Below are positions 40,631 through 50,238 of a DNA stretch of 64,000 bases, in pieces. A program made the position numbers and the translations under genes. The notes beneath the pieces are model-generated. The model worked only from the letters and a program-made list of their open reading frames with translations. It was not told where the DNA came from and searched no databases. The stretch comes from an uncultured Lachnospiraceae bacterium. GTDB lineage: Bacteria; Bacillota; Clostridia; Lachnospirales; Lachnospiraceae. The stretch is taken from the NCBI GenBank assembly GCA_910578885.1, contig CAJTSH010000013.1, positions 1 to 64,000 on the forward strand. Reading direction: 5' to 3'. Positions within the stretch are counted from its first letter, which is position 1, and each line of letters starts with the position of its first letter.

Positions 40631-41830
40631 TCAACTACGCTTCCTATAGAAATGAAGCCCCACAAACAAAACCACCGGAAAAACGATTCCCGCAAGAATG
40701 CCGGCTTTCAGATTCTCCCCAAAAGCCGCAGCCACCTGCCCCGTCAAAGTAGGTCCGAATGAACAGCCCACGTCTCCCGCAAGTGCAAAAAAGGCAAACA
40801 TCGCCGTCCCGCCCTTCATTCCGGCAGAAGCCAAGCTAAAAGTTCCCGGCCAGAAAATTCCTACGGAAAACCCGCAGATTCCGCAGCCAACCAGCCCCAG
40901 CAGAGGATAGGGCGATATTGCAATCAACAGATAGCTTGCAATACAAAGGATTGCGCTTGCCTTCATAAAGCCCCGCAGATTTATCTTATCTCCATACTTA
41001 CCGAAAATCGTCCTTGATATTCCCATCATAACGGCAAAAAACATAGGTCCCATCAGATCCCCCAAGGTCTTGCTGACCTGCAGCCCTTTCTCCGCAAAGG
41101 CAGACGCCCATTGGCTGACCGCCTGCTCACTGGCGCCTGCGCATACCATAAGCAGCATCATATTCCAGAAAAATCCACTGCGAAACAATTGACCGACACG
41201 CATCCCTTCTTCTCCATCTTCCAAAAGAGGCGCAATCGGAACAAAAAGAAACAGTAGCAGGTTGACTGCCGGGACAAGCGCCCACAGAAGCGCCAGATAA
41301 CGCCAATGCTCAATTCCCACAAAGTGAAAATACAGCGTTGACAAGAGCACCACCGCCACATGCCCCCAACAGTAAAAGGAATGCAGAAGGCTCATCGCCA
41401 TCTCTTTGTTGTCTGTCGGGCATGCCTCCACGATGGGACTGATTAAGACCTCAATCAGACCTCCTCCCAGCGCATAGACCATGACCGCAATAAAAATCCC
41501 GCCAAACGGATCGTTACACCGATCCGGTAGAACGGTCAGCAGCACAAGACCCAGAACAGAAAACACATGCGCCAGAATCACTGACAGACGGTATCCCATC
41601 CGGTCAACGAATCCCGCTGACAAAAGATCTACACATAACTGCAGCCCAAAATTAAACGTAATCAGAAATGTAATCTTTGCCAGCGGAATCCCATAGGAAT
41701 TCTGAAATGTCAGAAACAAAAGCGGGACAAAATTATTGATAATTGCCTGCACAATATATCCGATAAAGCAGGCATACATGGTATGCTGATAAGTAAATTT
41801 GTTTTTTCTTCTGTTTCTGATTTTTTTCAT
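40631..41830 (-). CDS. MFS transporter
   Basis: A 399-residue carrier of the major facilitator superfamily with 12 predicted helices. The loop between helices 2 and 3 reads D-R-M-G-Y-R, matching the MFS motif A region. It starts five bases after the GH3 gene ends, so the two form an operon, and uptake of the sugar released by, or fed to, the glycosidase is the simplest idea. Bases 40551-40630, between this gene and DUF2325, hold only a weak ATGTCGG/CCGACAT inverted repeat. Confidence 0.88.
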   Translation of the reverse strand: MKKIRNRRKNKFTYQHTMYACFIGYIVQAIINNFVPLLFLTFQNSYGIPLAKITFLITFNFGLQLCVDLLSAGFVDRMGYRLSVILAHVFSVLGLVLLTVLPDRCNDPFGGIFIAVMVYALGGGLIEVLISPIVEACPTDNKEMAMSLLHSFYCWGHVAVVLLSTLYFHFVGIEHWRYLALLWALVPAVNLLLFLFVPIAPLLEDGEEGMRVGQLFRSGFFWNMMLLMVCAGASEQAVSQWASAFAEKGLQVSKTLGDLMGPMFFAVMMGISRTIFGKYGDKINLRGFMKASAILCIASYLLIAISPYPLLGLVGCGICGFSVGIFWPGTFSLASAGMKGGTAMFAFFALAGDVGCSFGPTLTGQVAAAFGENLKAGILAGIVFPVVLFVGLHFYRKRS

Positions 41831-41835
41831 CTTTC

Positions 41836-44415
41836 CTAATCCTTTATCGCTTCATTTAACGCCTCTTGTGCTTTTAAAATTGTCTTTAATACACGAAGCG
41901 CACATTCCTGAAGATGGCGAAGCGTCACAATTCCCGCAACCGCTTCATCCCTGCCATAGTAGGAATTTAAAATTTCCGTCAAATCCTCTTCGCCGCCCGG
42001 CATAATCAAATCATTACCGGCATAGATGCACATAGCCGCCGAGGATTTAGCGTATTTCATTGATTTTCCAAACACTTCTCCCATCGAACTTGTAGTCAGC
42101 CAATCAGACATTATCACACCTTCAAAGCCCCACTCTTCACGGGCAATGGCAGTCAACAGCTCACGGGCATTTGCCGTATGAATTCCGTTTAACAGATTAT
42201 AGGATGACATAAGTGAAAGCGGCTGAGACTCTTTTACCGCAATTTCAAACCCTTTCAGGTAAATTTCTCTGAGTGCCCGCTCAGAAACATGTGCATTTCC
42301 AAACATCCTGTTATCCTCTTGATTATTTGCTGCAAAATGCTTAATCGTAGTTCCCACTCCCGGATAAGACTGCACCCCCTTCGTATCGGCTGCCGCACAT
42401 TTACCGGACAGGAGCGGGTCTTCCGAGTAATATTCAAAATTACGTCCGCAGAGCGGATTCCGATGAATATTCATTCCCGGCGCCAGCCAAAGCGTAATGC
42501 CGAATTCTTTCATCTCTTTGCCTACCAGCCTGCCCATATCCTCGATTAATTCCATGTCCCACGATTGGGCCAGAGAAGTCGCAATCGGAATTGCCGTACA
42601 ATACTGATAATAGTCCACTACCTTTTTGTCCTTTGGCCGCTCCTTTAACGTACTGACCATATTTCCCCAGCCGCCTAGATACTCTCCGGCCTCATCCGTA
42701 ATAAAATGCGGCTCCAGACGTAGTCCTGCCGGTCCGTCCGCCAAAACAATTGTTGGTATCCCACGACTCTCGACCAGTTCGTCTGTTGTCTCTCCGGCTG
42801 CGCCCGGAACCGAAAATGAAGCCGCTCCAATGATAGTCTGTCCTCTTTCATCACGGCAAATTCTTCCCACACAAAGAGCTGTCAATTCCTCCGGCGTCAA
42901 TTGCGCTGTCAATTCTTCAATCGTATGCCGTTTTTCCAAAACATCCTGCAAAGTAATCGTCTCTGTCACATCCGTCTGATACGGTTCCGGTAATATCTCC
43001 TTATATATTACCTGCTTTGTAGAAATATCCGCAGCAGAAACCGTAAAGATACGCTCCGAAGGAATTTCCCCCTCGCAAATCGTACCGATACTCTCCGCTG
43101 TCAACTCCTCAATCGGTTCCTTCGCCGTCATCTGATTTTTCAACTGCTCTACGATTATTTCCTCTTTTAACCGCAAAATTCCTTCCTCTGCCGTATCACG
43201 GGAGCTTGTTCCGACACGAAGAATATAATCTCCTTCTTCTAGCACCCATACCGCCCTTTTCTCATCATAAGATGCAAGGGATGATACCGTAAACGTCACC
43301 GTTACCGTCTCTGTATCATTCGGCTTCAGCTTCCCGGTCTTAGCAAATCCGGCAAGCTCTTGATACGGTTTTTCCAGTTCTCCCTCCGGCGCCGATACAT
43401 AGACCTGCACCACTTCTTTCCCACTGTAGGTATCGCCTGTATTTTCTACTTTCACGTTGACGAAAACGCTCCCGTTCTCCACTTTTACGGAAACAGTCTC
43501 TGTATCAAAGGATGTGTAAGACCGACCATATCCAAAGCAATATTCCGGCTCCACATCAAATGTATCAAAATAGCGATATCCCACATAAATGCCTTCCGTA
43601 TAGTATTCATCATTGACATCACCGTTGTTATGGCTGTAATTCTTAGACGAAGGATAATCCTCATAATCCTTCGCCCATGTATCTGTCAATTTACCGGAAG
43701 GCGTCTCCTTGCCAAGAAGCACATCTGCAAGCGCTTCTCCTCCGAGATTGCCGAGCTGTCCCATCAGCAGGATACTGCTGATACCTTCTGTCTCCCGAAT
43801 CGACTTTATATCAATAATTCCCCCGATATTCAATACCACCACGACATGAGCATAATTCTTTGCCAGAGCAGTTAACGCTGCCTTTTCGGTATCACTCAAG
43901 AGGTAATCACCTTTTTCACAAAAACGGTCTCTTCCTTCGCCAGAATCCCTCGACAACACATAAACTGCCGTATCCGCACCCGAATTATCCGCTTCCGCCA
44001 CTTCAGGAATCGGCGGCTCTTGAAACGCATGCCTGAAACTATGGATTGCTGCCGGAACCCCTGTCTCCTTCTCTAAACGTGCAAGCAGTTCATTATAATC
44101 ATTCTTTGCCTGTTTCCGCACCTCATCATATCTGTTTAACCAGTCCTCTGTTGTAATCACAAAACCGGCGCTCTTTAGTCCTTCTTCTACACAGACAGTC
44201 CTTCGTGCATTGACCTCTCCGGAACCTGTTCCGCCCCTTACGGTTGCCCTTGCTCCGTTTCCATACAATGCTATTTTGCATGGTCTCTCGAACGGAAGTG
44301 TTCCGTCATTTTCAAGAAGCACGGTACACTGCACTGCTGCCGCTCTCGCACGCTCCTCATTCCTTTTCTCTCTCTCGCTGATTTCCTCGCTGGTTGATGC
44401 TTGATAATCTCTCAT
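41836..44415 (-). CDS. GH3 beta-glycosidase with permuted domain order
   Basis: An 859-residue glycoside hydrolase family 3 enzyme. The usual order is reversed. Residues ~25-280 are the alpha/beta sandwich domain (GH3_C), ~290-410 a fibronectin-III-like domain (V-V-Q-V-Y-V-S-A-P), and the TIM barrel follows from ~500, with V-L-A-D-G-P-A-G-L-R, K-H-F-A-A-N-N-Q-E and the nucleophile Asp in G-V-I-M-S-D-W. No signal peptide is present, so it acts in the cytosol on imported oligosaccharides. I prefer the second of two ATGs (44415), six bases after GGAGG. Bases 44416-44742 contain no recognisable feature. Confidence 0.92.
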   Translation of the reverse strand: MRDYQASTSEEISEREKRNEERARAAAVQCTVLLENDGTLPFERPCKIALYGNGARATVRGGTGSGEVNARRTVCVEEGLKSAGFVITTEDWLNRYDEVRKQAKNDYNELLARLEKETGVPAAIHSFRHAFQEPPIPEVAEADNSGADTAVYVLSRDSGEGRDRFCEKGDYLLSDTEKAALTALAKNYAHVVVVLNIGGIIDIKSIRETEGISSILLMGQLGNLGGEALADVLLGKETPSGKLTDTWAKDYEDYPSSKNYSHNNGDVNDEYYTEGIYVGYRYFDTFDVEPEYCFGYGRSYTSFDTETVSVKVENGSVFVNVKVENTGDTYSGKEVVQVYVSAPEGELEKPYQELAGFAKTGKLKPNDTETVTVTFTVSSLASYDEKRAVWVLEEGDYILRVGTSSRDTAEEGILRLKEEIIVEQLKNQMTAKEPIEELTAESIGTICEGEIPSERIFTVSAADISTKQVIYKEILPEPYQTDVTETITLQDVLEKRHTIEELTAQLTPEELTALCVGRICRDERGQTIIGAASFSVPGAAGETTDELVESRGIPTIVLADGPAGLRLEPHFITDEAGEYLGGWGNMVSTLKERPKDKKVVDYYQYCTAIPIATSLAQSWDMELIEDMGRLVGKEMKEFGITLWLAPGMNIHRNPLCGRNFEYYSEDPLLSGKCAAADTKGVQSYPGVGTTIKHFAANNQEDNRMFGNAHVSERALREIYLKGFEIAVKESQPLSLMSSYNLLNGIHTANARELLTAIAREEWGFEGVIMSDWLTTSSMGEVFGKSMKYAKSSAAMCIYAGNDLIMPGGEEDLTEILNSYYGRDEAVAGIVTLRHLQECALRVLKTILKAQEALNEAIKD

Positions 44416-44742
44416 CATGTTCCTCCTTGTCTTATATAATTTCTGCTCTTACACAATTCTATTGTATGTATCTCTAATCGGTCCGAAAACTCGTGCACAT
44501 CACTGATAAAGTGTTTCCGAACAACTTCATTGCACAGCAATTCCTTCATGCATCCATCATACTTTGGTAAAACAAACACTCCACATGCTCCCTTCTGTTA
44601 CCAAAAAAATGCCTCACTTAGAGCACTTTTCATGTTTCATCACAAGTCAAGAGCAATGCTTTTTCCTATTAGATATTATAACGCATTCTTCCGGTAACAC
44701 CAATATTATTTTGTAAAATTGAAAGTTATTTCCGTGACTTCT

Positions 44743-46212
44743 CTACACCTTCTTTCTTAAACCCTTCGGATAATGATTCTTCATAATTCCGCCAGCCAGC
44801 TTCCCCCAGCCAATGCTGTAGCCGTCTACCGTCATTAAATACCAGCCCTTTTCTCCGTCTGCCGGAAAAGTTCCGCCGTTTAAGTAGCTTCGGATTTCTG
44901 CCGAATCCCCACGCAGATTACAGCTGTATCTGACCTCTCCCGCAGACAATGCCAGAGCCAGAGCATGTGACGGCTCAAAACGGTTCTTTTTCAGAGTTCC
45001 AAGATGAAGTCCCGGGCGCAAAACCTTTAAGCCCCTGAGCGACGGCATTCCTGCCGGCATCAGATACAATTGTTCCCCAAATAAAAGCAGTGTCCCTGAC
45101 AAGCCTTCGGTCAGATTCTCCTTTGCAAACTGCTGATATTCCCTGCACTCCTTCTCTGAAATCCCCTTTTCTTCTCCATAACGGCATTGTACTGCTGATG
45201 ATGTCCTAAACTCCCCCTCTTTTATAAGAACCGCCGCATAATGTCCCTCTCCCTTCAGCTTGTGAGGCCAGAGGCGAATCGTCTTTCGGATATCTTCATA
45301 CGAATTTTTCACAGCAATGTCTGCACTGTCCATACCTGCGTTTTCTTCCAAACCCTCTCCCAACGCTGTCTGCGCCCTGGACGCCTGACCGGTCCGATAA
45401 TCGCACCATGCAGGATTCCCTTGGTCCATTCCGTCGTACAGGGCTGCCTTTCGTATGGCAAATTCCGGGTGGCGCTTTAAGAAACGGCTGATACTTCCTT
45501 CGTTCTCATCCGGCGCAAAAGTACAGGTCGAATACACCAACCAACCTCCGGGACCAAGCATCCCTGCCGCACAGTCTAAGATTTCATCCTGCCTTTTTGC
45601 ACAGAGATGTACATTTTCCACACTCCATTCTGCGGACGCCTCTTCATTTTTCCGAAACATCCCTTCGCCCGAACAGGGGGCATCTACAAGTATCCGGTCA
45701 AAATATCCTTCAAAATGCTCCCATAATCTCTGCGGCGTCTCGTTTGTCACAAGCGCATTACGGATTCCCATCCGCTCAATATTTTCAGAAAGTATCTTAG
45801 CCCTTGCCGGATGTATCTCATTGCAGACCAAGAGCCCCCTTCCTTTCATAGCCGCACCCAACTGTGTGCTCTTTCCTCCGGGCGCTGCGCACAAGTCCAA
45901 CACCCTATCTCCCGGCTGAACTTCTAAAAGTTCTGCAGGAAGCATAGCGCTTGGTTCCTGAATATAATAAACACCCGCCTCGTGATAAGGATGCTTTCCC
46001 GGTTTATCCGCCGCATCATAATAGAAACCATTCGTTTCCCAAGGCACTGCCTGCAATGCAAATGGAGCCTGCTCCGCAAATACCTTTCGGTCTGCCTTCA
46101 ACGGATTCACACGAAGCGCCTGATATTTCTCTTTTCGATAGCTTTCCTCAAATGCCGGATATTCCTCTCCCAGCATATCCTTCATTCTATCTGTAAATTC
46201 TTGTGGAAGCAT
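44743..46212 (-). CDS. RsmF-type rRNA cytosine-C5 methyltransferase
   Basis: A 489-residue NOL1/NOP2/Sun-family RNA methyltransferase. The SAM site is V-L-D-L-C-A-A-P-G-G-K-S-T, the catalytic cysteines are in D-A-P-C-S-G-E-G-M-F and S-T-C-T-F-A-P-D-E-N-E. A C-terminal RNA-binding (PUA-like) part follows, with the ending G-W-G-K-L-A-G-G-I-M-K-N-H-Y-P-K-G-L-R that is typical of RsmF. I start at 46212 (M-L-P-Q-E-F) behind AAAGGAAAG. Confidence 0.92.
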   Translation of the reverse strand: MLPQEFTDRMKDMLGEEYPAFEESYRKEKYQALRVNPLKADRKVFAEQAPFALQAVPWETNGFYYDAADKPGKHPYHEAGVYYIQEPSAMLPAELLEVQPGDRVLDLCAAPGGKSTQLGAAMKGRGLLVCNEIHPARAKILSENIERMGIRNALVTNETPQRLWEHFEGYFDRILVDAPCSGEGMFRKNEEASAEWSVENVHLCAKRQDEILDCAAGMLGPGGWLVYSTCTFAPDENEGSISRFLKRHPEFAIRKAALYDGMDQGNPAWCDYRTGQASRAQTALGEGLEENAGMDSADIAVKNSYEDIRKTIRLWPHKLKGEGHYAAVLIKEGEFRTSSAVQCRYGEEKGISEKECREYQQFAKENLTEGLSGTLLLFGEQLYLMPAGMPSLRGLKVLRPGLHLGTLKKNRFEPSHALALALSAGEVRYSCNLRGDSAEIRSYLNGGTFPADGEKGWYLMTVDGYSIGWGKLAGGIMKNHYPKGLRKKV

Positions 46213-46412
46213 AGTCTTTCCTTTCTCCAAAAAGCATTCTGATTTGCTGCATATCACTTTGAAAATAATTTATACCATTCTCCATTAAAATGTCAAGTTC
46301 TTTCGAACATATTTTCGTATTTTGTCTCTTGCAGAATCGCCGTCCACGCCGGAATCACCAGAAAATCAATAGACTTTGGACATTTAATTTTGTGAAAAAT
46401 TGGAAAAAAACA

Positions 46413-46440
46413 TTGAAAATACAAATCCATTTGTTATAAT
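46413..46440 (+). promoter_or_regulatory. Promoter of the orphan flagellin gene
   Basis: TTGAAA (46413-46418), a 16-base spacer and TATAAT (46435-46440) give a vegetative-type promoter 63 bases before the start. I do not see a sigma-28 (TAAA...CCGATAA) flagellin promoter, which is notable for a flagellin gene. Confidence 0.55.
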
Positions 46441-46502
46441 TAAATTGACAAAAAGTATTTTTTCGACGCATGAACGTCAGATTCTATGAAAGGAGGTTTT
46501 TT

Positions 46503-47315
46503 ATGAATATTTCATCTGTAAACAGCAGTCGAAGTTTATACCGAAACTATTATCAGGAACAACAGGCACAACGGAATCGTCAGCAATTGGCAAGCGGCAA
46601 GAAAGTCAATTCCGCAGCAGATAATGCAGCGGCGCTTAAAATTATCCAGAAGATGATATCCCAGAGCAATGGATATGATATGGGAACCCGCAATGCGGCA
46701 ACTTCTCAGGATATGATCAATGTAGCGGACGGCTCTCTGTCCACCGTCACGGATTCCCTGCAGCGTATACGTGAATTGAGTATTCAGGCAAGCAACACAG
46801 CCGTTTATGGCAGCGATGACTTAGAGTCTATCCAACAGGAAATCGACCAGTTGAAGAATTCTATTTCGGATGCGGCAAACAATACCCAATTCAACAGAAT
46901 GAATATCCTTGACGGAAGCATGGGTACGTCCCATGTGGCATCCGCTCCGGATGGAAGCGGAATGGATATCAATATGCCGAATGCAGTGCTGCAGTCATTG
47001 GGAATAGCTGATTTTGACGTAACCAAAGATTTCGATATTTCTACAATTGACAGCGCCATAGATAAAGTATCATCTGCAAGAAGCAGTTTGGGCGCAACAT
47101 CCAATCGGTTGGATTATACGATGAACTACAATTCCTACGCATCGTATAACATTACAGCATCACACAGCCGCCTTGAGGATTTGGATTATGCACAAGCCAT
47201 ATCCGATATGAAGAAAAATAATCTGTTGCAGGAATATCGTATCATGATGCAGAAAAAGCAGCAGAACAACTTTGTAAGGATGAGACAGATGCTGAGTTTT
47301 CAGACATCAATTTAA
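46503..47315 (+). CDS. Flagellin-like protein (orphan)
   Basis: A 270-residue flagellin-family protein. The N-terminal helical domain has R-L-A/Q-L-A-S-G-K-K-V-N-S-A-A-D-N-A-A-A-L, and D-S-L-Q-R-I-R-E-L-S-I-Q-A-S-N, followed by F-N-R-M-N-I-L-D-G-S, all typical. The C-terminal part has S-A-R-S-S-L-G-A-T-S-N-R-L-D-Y but ends in a Gln/Lys/Met-rich tail rather than the usual ...L-L-Q-stop form. No other flagellar gene is present here. The ATG at 46503 is five bases after AAAGGAGG. Confidence 0.88.
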   Translation: MNISSVNSSRSLYRNYYQEQQAQRNRQQLASGKKVNSAADNAAALKIIQKMISQSNGYDMGTRNAATSQDMINVADGSLSTVTDSLQRIRELSIQASNTAVYGSDDLESIQQEIDQLKNSISDAANNTQFNRMNILDGSMGTSHVASAPDGSGMDINMPNAVLQSLGIADFDVTKDFDISTIDSAIDKVSSARSSLGATSNRLDYTMNYNSYASYNITASHSRLEDLDYAQAISDMKKNNLLQEYRIMMQKKQQNNFVRMRQMLSFQTSI

Positions 47316-47353
47316 AATCAATTGATTGTTCTTATTGATGAATTTGATGGCTG

Positions 47354-47430
47354 TCGGTTAATACCGATTTTTGCCTCTGATATCTAAAAAAGAAAATGGG
47401 ACTGTCTGGAAATAGACGGTCCCTTTTTAT
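47354..47430. terminator. Two terminators after the flagellin gene
   Basis: CGGT-taat-ACCG is followed by ATTTTT (47354-47371). A stronger one is GGGAC-t-GTC (47398-47406) pairing with GAC-g-GTCCC (47415-47423), followed by five T. On the minus strand it is followed by ATTTTCTTTTTT, so it also serves the GTPase-NYN gene that ends at 47505. Confidence 0.75.
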
Positions 47431-47504
47431 TACTGTGCGCTCTCCGTTTTGCAATTACTTCACGATTGTTTCAAACGGTAGGTAAGATTCCCTATGCCAT
47501 AACG

Positions 47505-50201
47505 CTACTCTTCCTTTCCGGTTATGCGGCGCAGTTCCTCCTTCGCCTCCTCAGACACTCCATCCAGCAGAAAATTTCTGCCTTTGGCTTGTCCTGCCTC
47601 ATAGTCCGTACGGATGCGTTCTCTTGCCTGCCAAATCTCCGTTTGCAATTCCCTTGCAGAAATCAAGGCACATCCCGCACCTCTGATAATAATCTGCTCC
47701 AACCCGTCCGATGTTGCCACCGTCACCCTATATTTTCGTCCGTTTTCATGGGCAAATTTCTCAATGTACTGATCTGCCGTTTCTGCTTCCTTCGTATAGA
47801 CCACATGGATATTGTGATAATCAAAAATTTCTGTCACATGCCCTACGACCCGGTAAGCGTCAAAAACTACGATAAGCCTGCAGTCTTTAATCCCCTGATA
47901 ATCGCAGAGAATATCCAAAAGCTTTCCTCTGGCGCCGTCAATGTTTGCCTCTGCCAGCTCTCTCAACTCTTCCCATGCGAATATGATATTATATCCGTCG
48001 ACCAGAAGGTATTCCTCCGCTTTCGGCTTCGGCTGGTAGTTTTTCATCACCGGTTCGCTCTGGCGGCGGACATTTCCTTCCATCCCGCCCGCTTTCTTCC
48101 GTTTTCGCACGCCGTTTTTCATCCGGGCTTTCTCTTTCGTGTTGGCATGAAAAGTCTTTTCTAAAATCGCATCGATTTCCTCGGTTCCGAGCCATTCTTC
48201 CTCTTTGGAATCCTTCTCCCGTCTTACCGGCTGTATTGGCGTAAGCTCCTTTTGGGCAGGCGTTAGGCAGCTTTCTACATGCATGTAATCTGTCACCTCA
48301 TCCCAGCTCACTACAAACCCGGCTCCATGCGCACAGAATACCGAATCCGGCGTATTCGCCACATCCCGCAGCGGGTCATAACCAATCTGCTCTATGACTT
48401 CTTCCTGATTATGACAGGGCTGATACCCCGAAAGCTCCATAGAAATCCTTCCCATTCCTTTGGAATATGCCGTCACTTCCTTCGGATAATCCTGCAAAAG
48501 AGACACCGGTGCGCTGCCTGTCAGAATTGCGCATCCGTTCTCCAGAACCGGCGCATTTAAACTGCCATGCATTTTCTCAATATCGGTCATGGCCCGTCCT
48601 ACCATCTGCTCCGGCAGCTCCAATCGGAAATTGTAAAATGGTTCTAACAGGATACTTTCTGCCTGCATCAGACCTTGACGCAGGGCGCGGTAGGTTGCCT
48701 GCCGGAAATCTCCGCCCTCTGTATGCTTCGTGTGCGCGCGTCCCCCTGCCAGCGTCACTTTCATGTCTGTAATCGCCGAACCGGTCAGCACGCCTTTATG
48801 CTCCTTCTCCGACAGATGCGTCAAAACCAGCCGCTGCCAGTTTTTATCTAAAATGTCTTCACTGCAGTTCGTGTCAAACTGCAGCCCCATCCCTCTCTCT
48901 AATGGTTCCAGCAGAAGATGTACCTCCGCATAATGACGTAACGGCTCAAAATGCCCTACGCCTTCCACTGAACTTGCAATGGTTTCCTTATATACGATAT
49001 TTCCGGTTCCAAACTCCACTTCCATATCAAAGCGTTCCCGTATCAGCCTCTTTAAAATCTCTATCTGGACTTCTCCCATGAGCTGGACTTGTATTTCCTG
49101 TATCTCTTCCCGCCAGAGAATATGAAGCTGCGGCTCCTCTTCCTCCAATTGCCTTAACTTCGGCAGCGCCAGAGCCGCATCATACCCTTCCGGCAGACGC
49201 ACTTGAAAGGTAAGCACCGGCTCTAAGATGGGAAGGTTGGTTCCTTTTTCCACGCCAAGTCCCTCGCCCGGACGAACCTTTGTCAGCCCGGTGACTGCGC
49301 AGACCATACCTGCAGCGGCTTCATTTCTTGTCTCGTATTTCTCACCGGAATAAATACGGATCTGATTTACCTTCTCCCCGCCTAAGATGTCCTTTACCTT
49401 AAGGCTGCCCCCGGTAATCTTCATATGGGTCAGACGATTTCCGGTATTATCTCTGGTAATCTTATATACTCTTGCACCAAATTCTTCCCGATATTCCGGG
49501 ATGCGGATATATTCTTCTAAGCCTTTTAGAAATTCCGTAATTCCTTCTAATTTCAGTGCAGAGCCAAAATAGCAGGGAAATACAAAACGCTCCTCAATCA
49601 GGCGCAGAATTTCTTCTTCCTCCACCTTTCCGGTTTCCATAAAGCGCTCTAACAGCTCTTCTTCTCCGCACATAGCAATCTCTTCCAAAAAATCCTCTTC
49701 CGGATTGCTAAAATCCACACAGCTTCCGCTAAGCTCTGACCGCAGATTCCGAAGAAGCGCTTCCCTTTCAGTTCCCGGCTGATCCATCTTATTTACAAAA
49801 ACAAACACCGGCACTTGATATTTCTCAAAAAGCTTCCAAAGAGTTCTCGTATGTCCCTGCACGCCGTCTGCACCGCTTACCACCAGCACCGCATAGTCTA
49901 ACACCTGCAGGGTTCTCTCCATTTCCGCCGAAAAATCTACATGCCCCGGCGTATCCAACATCGTAAACTGCTTTTCTCCCAAGGCAAATTCTGCCTGTTT
50001 AGAAAAGATAGTAATTCCGCGCTCCCGCTCAATAGCGTTTGTGTCCAGATAGGCGTCCCGGTTGTCCACCCTGCCCAGATGCCGGATGCTTCCGCTCTGA
50101 AAGAGCAGCGCCTCCGATAATGTTGTCTTTCCGGCGTCTACATGAGCTAGCAAGGCAATACATATATGTTTTTTGAGGGTATGTTCCGAATTATCGCTCA
50201 T
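47505..50201 (-). CDS. TetM/EF-G-like GTPase fused to a YacP/Rae1-like NYN nuclease
   Basis: An 898-residue two-part protein. Residues 1-~660 are a translational GTPase of the ribosome-protection (TetM/TetO) class: G1 AHVDAGKTT (19-27), RGIT (61-64), DTPGH (83-87), NKMD (137-140), then EF-G-like domains. A charged linker leads to an NYN/PIN-like nuclease from ~729: L-L-V-D-G-Y-N-I-I-F-A-W, V-F-D-A-Y, E-T-A-D-Q-Y-I-E and A-T-S-D-G-L-E-Q, all four acidic positions of the YacP family. Bacillus YacP (Rae1) is known to cut mRNA in the ribosomal A site, where TetM-like factors also bind. I infer a ribosome-targeted endoribonuclease. Tetracycline resistance is not implied. Confidence 0.88.
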   Translation of the reverse strand: MSDNSEHTLKKHICIALLAHVDAGKTTLSEALLFQSGSIRHLGRVDNRDAYLDTNAIERERGITIFSKQAEFALGEKQFTMLDTPGHVDFSAEMERTLQVLDYAVLVVSGADGVQGHTRTLWKLFEKYQVPVFVFVNKMDQPGTEREALLRNLRSELSGSCVDFSNPEEDFLEEIAMCGEEELLERFMETGKVEEEEILRLIEERFVFPCYFGSALKLEGITEFLKGLEEYIRIPEYREEFGARVYKITRDNTGNRLTHMKITGGSLKVKDILGGEKVNQIRIYSGEKYETRNEAAAGMVCAVTGLTKVRPGEGLGVEKGTNLPILEPVLTFQVRLPEGYDAALALPKLRQLEEEEPQLHILWREEIQEIQVQLMGEVQIEILKRLIRERFDMEVEFGTGNIVYKETIASSVEGVGHFEPLRHYAEVHLLLEPLERGMGLQFDTNCSEDILDKNWQRLVLTHLSEKEHKGVLTGSAITDMKVTLAGGRAHTKHTEGGDFRQATYRALRQGLMQAESILLEPFYNFRLELPEQMVGRAMTDIEKMHGSLNAPVLENGCAILTGSAPVSLLQDYPKEVTAYSKGMGRISMELSGYQPCHNQEEVIEQIGYDPLRDVANTPDSVFCAHGAGFVVSWDEVTDYMHVESCLTPAQKELTPIQPVRREKDSKEEEWLGTEEIDAILEKTFHANTKEKARMKNGVRKRKKAGGMEGNVRRQSEPVMKNYQPKPKAEEYLLVDGYNIIFAWEELRELAEANIDGARGKLLDILCDYQGIKDCRLIVVFDAYRVVGHVTEIFDYHNIHVVYTKEAETADQYIEKFAHENGRKYRVTVATSDGLEQIIIRGAGCALISARELQTEIWQARERIRTDYEAGQAKGRNFLLDGVSEEAKEELRRITGKEE

Positions 50202-50238
50202 GAGAAACGTTCCTTTCTAAAATCTATGAATTTTTTCA

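Noticed and set aside
47505..50201. Tetracycline resistance gene (tetM/tetO)
   Set aside because: The GTPase part resembles ribosome-protection proteins, but the long C-terminal nuclease extension and chromosomal context do not match tet genes.
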